A stretch of 64,000 nucleotides of DNA, taken from Lateolabrax maculatus (taxonomy: Eukaryota; Chordata; Actinopteri; Acropomatiformes; Lateolabracidae). Made by a program: the position numbers and the translations under genes. Below the pieces are notes generated by a model. It saw only the letters and a program-made list of their open reading frames with translations. It did not search any database and was not told the origin of the DNA. This document shows, one piece after another, positions 54,556 to 64,000 of this stretch (positions are counted from its first letter, which is position 1; each line of letters opens with the position of its first letter). The DNA lies in assembly GCA_031216445.1 (NCBI GenBank), contig CM062212.1:6084501-6148500 (forward strand). Reading direction: 5' to 3'.

Positions 54556-56637
54556 AATGAAAATATTTTTAATGTTATCTGGAGTTGTGCTAGACAATTG
54601 TGAAGTTATGTTCATGCTGTCACAATTCTTCCAACACGTCTCTAAAATGTACATGGGCATATTGTAAATTCTCAGTTTAGCTTAAACCCAGTCGAGCTAA
54701 ATGAGGTCTCTGCTGCTTATGATTAAACATCATAACCGACACTTTGATGGTGTGCAGAGTTACTGCGAGGAGTGGCGAATAACAGGGCTTGTTTTCTATA
54801 TGGGTCACTGTGGGGTTTGAATGCGGCTGAGGGAATGTGAGTGAACGAAGCAATGAGTGGAAGTGGAGGGCTGCCTGTCGTTCCCTCAGCCAAGCCACAG
54901 CTGGCCAGATTACAAGAGTCTGGATTAGAGGCCAGGGGTTCGGGTAGGGATGTGGATCCAATAGATGTAGGAACTCAAACATACGCAAAGGCCACACATT
55001 ATTAAAGCATCAATGTCACCATCAAGACACGCAACAGCTTGAAACGGCCAAGGCGGTCACATTGTGTTAAACGACGAACCAAACAGTACGTTTTAAGCAG
55101 CATTTTATTCTTTGAATTGTCTTTTATGTGGCCACTTTGTTAGGACATCATTTATGAATGTGAGTTATGTGATTGGAGCAGGTGTGTTTCCTCATCTCGT
55201 CTTAATCATAGCAGCCCTCACAAGCCAAAAGGCCAGAAAACAAGGGAATGTAACCTTGGCCTAACATTAACATCACTGTGTACAATACAAAAAAACAACA
55301 CATTTATATCTTTGCGTTTGGCACAACATTGTTCTCAGACAGATAATAGCTTCTCGTAAAGCATTATTAGTATAAATAGGAGAATGAGAAAAATCTGCAG
55401 AGCACACTGTGCCTCTGGCCACTGCTGGCAGGGCATGAAAGCTGCATTACGCAAAACCAAATGAGCTTTACGATTGTCTTTTGCATCTTGAACTTTATTA
55501 AATCACTTCATAAAAATAATAACTGTTATCTAAGAGCAACCACATACCGAAACAGTATTGAATCAAAAGTGTTGCTGATGCATGTTTAACATCAACACCA
55601 ATATGGCCATCCATATCAATATGGAAAGCAAAAAGTATATTTAATACAAATACTATGCGCAGAACAGATGCTTGACAGCAATACAAAGGCAGATTTAAGT
55701 CATCCAAGTCATGTGGAACAGATTTATTTATGACAAAAACTACTATGAACTGATATTTGGCTTCTCGGTTCTGACCTCGTCACACACGTTCACCATCCAG
55801 TAGACTGACATTGGTAAATAAAATCCACATGATATGCAGCAGCAGGTTCAAAATGTTAAACTTAAGCATTAAACATATGAAAAACCTTCATATGAATTAG
55901 TATAAAAAGCATTCACACACAGCAAATAATCATTATTGCATGAATGTCAGCTCATATCAGTGTAGCAGTGGTCACAAACTAATTTCTATGACTTTAATTT
56001 CTCTAATGCTAGTTAAATATAAAGTGTGAAGAGAAAATGTGACTGTAACCAGCTATCCAGTGTGAGATGAAAGTTTTGCTGAGCCAATATTACAGGAAAA
56101 TGAATGGGCTGCGTACAAGACAACAGTTCTGTTTACATCCCTAAAGCCAACATACAACTTACTAGAGCATCAAGTGAGACGATAAGACACAACAGTGACA
56201 ACCAAGAGCATCATCAGAGTTAAAACAATTAAACAATTATCTTAAAACCAACTGAACACAGTTTAAACATGGACACACAACAACCAGCAAAAGGAGCAAA
56301 TACTTACCTCGTTGAAGTCCACAGCAGGACAGGACCGTTTCATTTCAGTAGCATTTATTGGTTATATTTGACTTCAAGTAGCCCAAATGTTTGTTGCATG
56401 ATCACTCATCCACGTTACCTGCTGGTCATGTGTCCAAACAGCCAAACAGGAAGAGAGAGCATCCGATAGGCTTCATAGTAAAGTCTGTACCATTTTGAGT
56501 AGAGTACAGAGGGGGGGGGGGGGTTCATTGTTTAAGGAAATAGACTTTTTTAAGTATCTGAAACAACTTTCCCTGAACTGTTTTTTGGTGTTATGCAAAC
56601 TCTCCTTCCACCACGAGGCCAACCTTTACATAGCCAG
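54556..56637. other. Intergenic, poly-G run only
   Basis: No gene was recognised. Thirteen consecutive G bases occur at 56,511-56,523. Confidence 0.5.
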
Positions 56638-56680
56638 CTCAAGCTCATTTTATTTATATAGCCCAAAATCACATTAACAA
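56638..56680 (+). repeat. Short fish repeat fragment
   Basis: ctcattttatttatatagcc followed by caaaatcaca is a phrase I recall from the ends of several teleost elements. The fragment is about 40 bp and cannot be classified. Confidence 0.4.
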
Positions 56681-57769
56681 TTTATGTAGCCCTGTGAGTT
56701 GGTCAATAATGCATTCTCTCGTTTTAAAATGAGACCCAGGCCAGAATCTCCAGCTGTGCTTATTAGGGGACAGGTCTCTGAATGAACTTGTCTCTGTAGC
56801 AGACATGGAAATTATGGAGTAGCATTGTTATTGTGTAGCAGGGTAGTTACGTTTTAGTTTTTGCATTACAGTAGAAAAATTACAGGAAAACACAGAATTT
56901 TAGTGCAAGAAAATTCTGCTCTACGATAACTCTGCTTGGATGATGAAAAAAACACATTTGGACAAGCAAGGCGTTCAGATTTACGTTTTATTGTTATATA
57001 TTATATTTTCACTTACAAAAGACTCACCGATGTGTCTTGCAAATATAAATGTCCGATAAAGAAGTCTGGAAGATTCCTGTAGTCCAAGAAATCCCAATCT
57101 CTGACATCGGTGTGACCTGAGGCCCTTGGCATAAATAGAGCTTTTATTGCACATCAGTAAGCCACCATCTTATTTTTAGTAGCAGGTTTCAGTGACAGGC
57201 GAGTGATTCTGAGCAGATGCTGTCTTCACCTAGTTCCTCCAAGAATCTGACAGAGAAAATTAATTCATTTACGCCGGCTGGCTGGAGTCTAACTGCCCTT
57301 TCAACAGAAATTCAATTTGCACTTGACCAGGAATGCAATCTTACATCCACCAAGGCTGAGATATTTCATTTTTTCCTCTGACTGACACAGCTCTGTGCTG
57401 ACAAAGAAAATTATGCATTAGAATATGTTAAGACACAGGTGTCCTATTACTATGTTGGAGAAGCAGGTGAAGCTTTAAGGACATATAAGTGTTTATTTGA
57501 ATTTTTTCCTTCTTTTTGCTTTGGCTGACAATTCCATCAGCTGCTTTTGCCATGAATAATATTTTCCATGATGGCTTTATCAAACCAGTATGTTATTAAA
57601 TGGACATCGGTGCTGTGTTGTGCTGGTAAAACTCAAACCCTGGAATGATCAAGTCCTTCTCAGTCACTGAAAATCCAGTGTTATCCATGATTTGTCAGAG
57701 TTAAAGGTCAACAGGTAGATACTGACAATGACTGTAGTTGCCTATAGTTACATTTGTTATTAACCCAGA

Positions 57770-58045
57770 ACAGATGTACTTACTGTGAACTTTTGCACAT
57801 TCCCTGGTCAATACTTTGCACATCCCTGCACAACACTGTACTGCACTTTCATTTCATATTTTACATTTATTGTCAATTTTCTATTTTACATTTATAACTC
57901 TTGATTTGCAGTAATTGCTGTATCTTTCTTTATATTTACTATTACTGTATATTTCTGTTTTCAACTCATTATGTTTATTGTTGTACCAATATACCAAAGC
58001 AAATTCCCTGAAAGTGAAAACCTACTTGACAATGAAGCTGATACT
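57770..58045 (+). repeat. LINE-like 3' tail (degenerate)
   Basis: Repeated ttgcacat / tgcactttc words are followed by an AT-rich stretch and then accaatataccaaagcaaattcc..ctacttgacaatgaagctgat. This resembles the terminal 3' sequence of teleost non-LTR retrotransposons of the L2/CR1 kind as I recall it. No reverse-transcriptase frame is present. About 61,655-61,765 has a weaker, similar composition. Confidence 0.5.
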
Positions 58046-61000
58046 GATGTAATCCATAGGGGGAAAGATCAAAAAAATAACTGAATTAAGACCACTCAAA
58101 GGGACATCCATGCGGTTTTCACATGTACAAAACATCCCTTTAAAATTTGACTTTTTCTGTGGAAGAAAGCCTGTGTTGGGATTCATCTTAAACAGACATT
58201 TACTAAACTAATGTCCGAATTGGGAATCTTCCACAAAAGTTTATTGTGCGATTCATGCATGAGGAATTCCTATTTTTGAAGAAATGTCAAGTTAATCCAC
58301 TTTTAACAGCATCATATTGTCCTTAGAGTTTGTTGTGTTTCCATGAACGTTAAACTTTCGGACCCATCATTATTGTCAGCTGGAGCCGTTAATTTGATGC
58401 TGCCAAACTGCGGCTTCCCCACGCAACCCATACACTCAGCGGGTAACTGTGACTTCATAACCACATGCATGAATGCAGTCTGCAAAAAGAAAACGTCAAC
58501 AAGGTTTCTACATAAACACTTAATTGTTTAGAGGGAATTCCCAAAAAGCAAGAGCTTGGTCATGATGCAGTTTATAAATTAAAATGTGAACGCAGGGATG
58601 TGACTCACATCGACCACTGGTGTATGTTTATGACACGTGACATTGTGTCTCCTTTAATATGATGCCCGAGCTTACATTCAACTTTTAGGCTTTGCCAAAC
58701 AGTAGTTTATGTGAAAATACATCCATCTGCTTGCTAAGAATGAATCGGAAAGGCTGCCTTCTTGGTCTGTTTATTAAGGTAGAATACCCAGGACACAAAT
58801 AGTGGGGACCTGGAGAAGTCACAAGTTAAATGAAACTGATGTAAACTCACAGTTGATGAAGATTAAAGTTCATCATTAATTCTTACTTTTCCTTCATGAG
58901 ATATTGCTCAGGTCAGGCCCCTTGAGTTGTCTGTGTGTGTTTGTGTGAGGAGATCCTGATTTTATCATGACTATGTGTCCATTTGTGACTGACGCCGCCA
59001 TGAAAAATACACAAACTACAGACCACAGCTACCAACAGCCATCAGCCAATCATTATACCTCTTTTACATTCTTCTCTCCATTACTTTTTCCTTGCCAGAG
59101 AAGTTCCCATCTGGGCACAGCCAAGCTTTCCAAAATAGAAGCGTAAATGTAGATGCGCACCACCCAAAACCAGCAGTCAGCCAGTCGTCTCAGTGTCTTT
59201 CCACATATTTTACAGATTTTGCCCCCTGGCTTGATGTGGCCCTTAACAAGAAGGTGGTGGCACAGCACACCAAGGCTTTTCCTGACATTGTGCATGCGTT
59301 TTAACCATCAGACGACAGGGCTTATTATTTGTTGCTGTAGAGAGGAGAGGGTTTATGGGATATGTGATCTTCAACTGAGGAGAAACATGAGCAATAATAA
59401 TACTGCTAGAGTTGGATAGAAGTCACCAATCATCTCAAAGATGGTCTAAAAGTATAAGGAGCAGGAGCAAACGTCACATCCCAGGAGTAGTGCAAAGACC
59501 TTGACTCAAGCACCATGATTTGATTAAGAATGAATGGTGGCTCTGGAGTAAGAAATGTGGTTTCACTGGTTTGCAGCATCATAACTTACATGCCCCCTCT
59601 GCCTCACATACCTCTCTCTCTCTCTCAGGCTGCATATGGCCATGAATTAACCTCAGTTCCAAGTCCCTCAAAGTAAAGAGCTTATTGACAAAGACATCTG
59701 AAAAATTGATAATGGCATAATGGCATCCTGATATTATACAATATGCCATAGCTCTTACTGTGCTGGAACTCAAAGACTACTTATATATAGTATATATATC
59801 ATAAAAAGGTCTGCTGGGACGAGTGAAAGATTTTTGTTGTTTGATTGCAAAGAAGTGCAGTATTTCTCATATTATTGACTTTGATGTAGGGGGTTTCAGA
59901 TCTTTTCAGACATCTTAATATTTTCATAAAGAAGAAAATATAATACAAGTTGATACAAAATAAAATTCTGCCGCCAAGCTGTCTAGTTGTCTCTCCCTTA
60001 AACTGTAGGATTCCCAAAACCAAAAGATCATAAATTCAAACCAATAATTTGGAATCTTAAAAAGTGACTATTGTCAATGTAAATAATCTAATAAAATAAA
60101 AAAATATAATATATAATAAAAAATGAAAATATAGAATAAATGGAAATATATTACTTCTACTCCCTACATGCCGCATCCCACTCAGTCTACATCAGGTGTA
60201 ATAAAACAGGACAGCTCAGTCCTTCTTCAGATGTCAAAGGTCACTGATTAAGTCTGCCAGGAGACGACTGCACATCATTACACCTCGCAGTCTGCGGGGG
60301 GCATGTCGCTAATCAACAGCTGATGAATGCTAGCCTGGGGTCACTCTGCAAGCTGCCTAATAATGTCTGTCTGCCGGCTAGTAACCCTCAGAGATGAAAG
60401 GCCTCTCGTGGATGATGCTCCCAGATTGACTGCTGAGGTCAACGTCCTCCCAAAAAAGTCCCTGGTCACCTGTGTGGATCTCAAGGGGGGGCTGTCTCAG
60501 TTGGCTGGTCATGTGATGGAAAGTAAGTCTCCAGTTGGAGATAATAATGAGAGAAGATATGCCAATGCAAATGTATTATGTATTACATGCTATAAATGGC
60601 AATCAGTGAGTATAGTAAGCTAAGAATTGTATTTTGTCAGAGCATTTGACAGTACATCTTTGAATCTGTAAAAAGTACAACTCACCAAAGATGGCTGAAA
60701 CTCTTTCCCAATGCTAGCAGCCAATAAAAGAGGAGGTAAATGTGTTTCAGGAGTGCATTTTTTTTATGTCATGTTATATGAGTCCTGGTTATTTGTGTCC
60801 AGTTACTGCCTTCAATTGCCCAGTGAAGCTTTAATGAATTGATGATTAAGACTAAAACCAGTTTGAAAACAGTGGGTAACCAATATTATCCAAATAAAAA
60901 CCCCAGAAAAGCTGAATTGATATGCACTTACACTGCAGACAGCCACATGTTCAGGCAAAATGTGCCTTTTTCATTTTCTACAGATCACACTAGACACACA

Positions 61001-63360
61001 CACAAGACAGCTCCCACTTACTCCCACCACTCAGCACCGCTTCCCTCCTATAGATGTGTTTTTGCAATGAGAGCAGAAATGACAGCCGTTCACATTAAAC
61101 ATCACAGCATGTACCTGTGGAGAAGGTCTCGGCAGGTTTGAAAACAGTCGTGGCCCTGCACAGGCTCCTGCAGAGCGGAGAGGCCACAAGCCGTGCCGTG
61201 TTGTTACCGCAGCTGCAGCCAGACATTTCCTGGACGTCCTGCACGTGCTGTGGAAAAACACATCGCTGTCCGCTTCCAATGTGAAATCTACTGCCCTTTT
61301 ACCAATCCACAAAAGAATGTGAGTGACGCATTAAAATCACAAAATTAACAGACATACCTGAAAATGAATGGAAAAGCAATAAAATGGGGACACGAGAAAG
61401 CACAATCTGTAAGATGTTTTCAATTCTGAAGGTTGGTCACATGATGACCACTATGGAAAAACAGGATAGTGTGAGTGGCTTTATTACATTTATTGCATTT
61501 ATTTTGTTTTTAAAGGGAACACATGGGCAAAAAAGTAAAATCATAGTTACCATAAATTACACAGTGTATCACAGTTTATATTTTTACATGCACAATGAGT
61601 ATTCAGTCTTTATCCATTTGCACCAATACTGTGATGATCACTTCAGTTAACCTGTTTACGTTTTTGGCATTGTGTACATTGATTTTTGCACCTTACTGAT
61701 AATCTTTGCTTTTTTTATATTTTTTATATTTTCTTTAGTTTTGCACTCCATATTTGCACTCGTCCAGACTCTTCATACTTCGCACTGCAACAGTTTCCAT
61801 TGGCAAAGACTGATGGTTAATAGTTCAGGAGGCAATACTGTACATTAAAAACCCTTATCACTTACCTAACTGTAGAGCACATTTATGCATGTGTGCATGG
61901 TGAAGATAAGTGTGCTCTTATGTATGTGTGCAAGCATTTTTACTAGAGTGTAAATACAGGCAGAAAAAACAATTTAAATGTAATCAGTTGTCAGTTGTAA
62001 ATGCACTGTACACATTAAGACAGCAACACTATAACCTGGAAAAAAAGTTAAGCAGCTTCTTCTAAACCTGAGATAACTTGGGGGCAGTGAAAACAAGCTG
62101 TGAACATCTCAGTGAAATTTGCCTTAAATTACAATCATGACAATCTATACACCATGTAGCGCCCCCCATGCTTAGACCACAATTCTGAAGAAGAGTGTTT
62201 GTATCTATTTGTTCCAGGCCTGTTGTCTATGTATAGATATACTGTATGTAGTGGCCTACCTGCCTGTGTCACCTCTGCATCAGTTATATTGGTCATTAAG
62301 TGGGAGAGATGATAGACGAGCCCTCCCACCCCTCCTCTTCAGAAACAGCTGCACCACTCCAAGAAGAAGATGGTTCAAAAACACACAGCTGGTCATCAGT
62401 GCACACACACACCGATCAGACTTAAACAGCCTGAGACGTCAGTTATTCATTAAGGGTCTTTACATGTTAACCTCTTCTAAAGAAGATGGACTGAGTTTTA
62501 CCGGCATGTTGTAAGTATGTCCGTGGGACTTTGAAACTGTTCTACACATGAGTTATTCTCCATCCCTGTGTATTTGCCTGTTAAGGACACCAAACCAAAC
62601 GGGTCACATCAGTCCAAGTTTGGCCTGATCAGTTGACTCAATGTAGAGCTGCCAAGAAATAATATGTTGGCCAAGCAACTAGTGATGTTAGCCCAGTGTT
62701 GGCTCAAGCTGCTGGCCTTACTCAGACACACCAGGCGGGTTTGTCTTTTGTCAGAAGTGCAGGGAGCGCCCAGTCCCAACCCCACGTCCCTGACCTCGGT
62801 TGGTGACGTGGTTGCAAACCAATGTACCCCCATCCCCTGTTTTTGAAGGCTGTCCAGAAAAACTCTGTGACCTTGAAGATACATATTGAAACACTTTCGA
62901 CACCGCAAGGTATTTTTCCTGAAACATAATCTCACAGAGAGCCTGCTGCATATGGAGGGCACTGTGAGGTTCTGTGTGGCACAGTGGCACAAATGAGTCT
63001 TTGTGTTGCCTTGTGGTTCTTACATCATCTCCAGACTCCGGCTCCAGAACTGACTGCTGGAGGGTTTGGTGGGAGATCCCCGTGGTACGCTTGAACCCAC
63101 CCTGAACCCATCGGATTTTTACCTTTCTCACAGAAGCCGCTCCATCGCAACAACATTGTATTGCTCCCATGCAAGGTTTTCCAGGTTCTGTCAGGCCTTT
63201 TGGCTAAAGTCTCACCTCCCTGTCCTGTGTCGGCCCCTGAGCCTTGCTGTTTTGGATCAGGAGCTGCAGGGAGTTGAGCCCTGCTAGCTGGCAGGTCAAT
63301 GGCCTCAGTGTTGCTGCACGACCGTCGGGCTGCTTCTGCTGCTGCTGCTCCTTCTCACCC
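58046..63360. other. Intergenic, no gene recognised
   Basis: Mostly AT-rich, with short AT microsatellite-like runs (59,782-59,800; about 60,085-60,140). No exon, RNA or clear transposon was seen. From about 63,180 the sequence becomes GC-richer. Confidence 0.5.
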
Positions 63361-63384
63361 TGCCTGCCTGCCTGCCTGCCTGCC
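63361..63384 (+). repeat. (TGCC)6 microsatellite
   Basis: A tetranucleotide run preceded at about 63,331-63,350 by a short CTG run. Confidence 0.95.
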
Positions 63385-64000
63385 TTGAGCTCAGCTTTTC
63401 CAGCCGTAACTCATTCCTGCTAATTACGACAAGGGCTTTTGCCGGTCCGCGAGGGAACCACTTTCACATGGGAAGCCCTTCGTTTGTTTCCACCCCCCTG
63501 TGCCCGGGCACAAGTTATTGGTGTAATGAGACAAGGCTCTGACTGAGAAAAACACAGACAAGAATAATCCTTTCGGCTCTTCTCTGAGGTCACCTTCACT
63601 TGGCTAAAAAAGGTTCCCCTCACGTGAGCTCCGTGAAGCCAAATGCACGACCATAAAGAATCAATGGAAACACTTATGAGCTGCTCATCCTTCATCCAAT
63701 AGACATTTTTACATGATCAGTCTTGACACAGAAAAACTATGTGAATTATTTTCCTAAACCACACAAGCTTCAAAACAAGGTTCTATTGATCCAAACCAAA
63801 CCTGTTACAACTCGCTGACATTAATGACTCATCAGTTCCAAATCTACTGTTAGTTTGTCATTACTGGATGGTAAAAAATGGCTGTGGCAAGCACTTGTTT
63901 GTGGCTGAGGTACATTAACCTCTACTCCTGCGCAACTAACTCGAACGTGTGGTTGATCACTGCATGACCTACTTTAAGTGGCTTGTAATATTATCGAAAA
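63385..64000. other. Intergenic, nothing seen
   Basis: No gene was recognised up to the window edge. The first 120 bases are GC-richer and contain gctaattacgac, a homeodomain-type word. Confidence 0.45.

Noticed and set aside
3755..59510. Several AP-1 heptamers (TGAGTCA/TGACTCA), e.g. 7567, 27014, 34085, 34324, 34850
   Set aside because: About eight are expected by chance in 64 kb counting both strands, so the number seen is not enrichment and no cluster is convincing.
1..64000. CRISPR arrays, operons, prophage or insertion sequences
   Set aside because: None of the signatures is present, and the spliced vertebrate gene shows that this is animal nuclear DNA.

Overview
This window comes from a vertebrate nuclear genome, most likely a teleost and probably a percomorph fish. 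The evidence is GT-AG spliced exons with short introns, long AT-rich non-coding flanks, many dinucleotide microsatellites, and several interspersed repeats that I recognise from teleost genomes. I found no bacterial, phage or plasmid features, no CRISPR array, no tRNA or rRNA gene, and no second recognisable protein gene.

The one gene is a complete thrombospondin-1 gene (thbs1, + strand, about 12.9-25.58 kb). I assembled it by hand from splice sites and reading phase: one non-coding first exon and 22 coding exons, 3,510 nt of coding sequence including the stop, and a 1,169-residue protein (human THBS1 has 1,170). All phases join without a frameshift or premature stop. The domain order is canonical: signal peptide, N-terminal laminin-G-like/heparin-binding domain, two-cysteine coiled-coil oligomerisation segment, VWC module, three type 1 (TSR) repeats, three EGF-like modules, Asp-rich type 3 calcium repeats with RGD, and the C-terminal lectin-like domain with the CD47-associated VVM motifs. 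KRFK between TSR1 and TSR2 separates it from thbs2. Whether it is the thbs1a or thbs1b paralogue cannot be told from the window alone. One intron (number 13) uses a GC donor.

The gene has a readable control architecture. A (CT)28 tract, an inverted CCAAT box, an MCAT/TEAD-type element and TATA-like elements lie within about 200 bp upstream of the first exon. The roughly 2-kb 3'UTR carries an 8-mer miR-19 site, a 7-mer miR-18 site, two Pumilio elements, (CU)17 and GU-rich tracts, and two AATAAA signals.

The flanks (1-12.7 kb and 25.6-64 kb) hold no gene that I can support. They contain degraded copies of several teleost repeats. One is a roughly 330-bp MITE-like family with fragments at 3.2, 9.1, 9.5, 27.5, 35.2, 38.3 and 54.5 kb. 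Others are at 7.7/31.3 kb, 26.4/42.5 kb (an inverted pair), 43.0 kb, 54.0 kb and 56.6 kb, plus a LINE-like 3' tail at 57.8 kb. There are also microsatellites, a short telomere-like tract and a few palindromes that may be regulatory. Repeat identities rest on recall and on similarity between copies inside the window, not on a database search. I did not find an unknown biological system; the most informative signals are the thbs1 splice, promoter and 3'UTR details.
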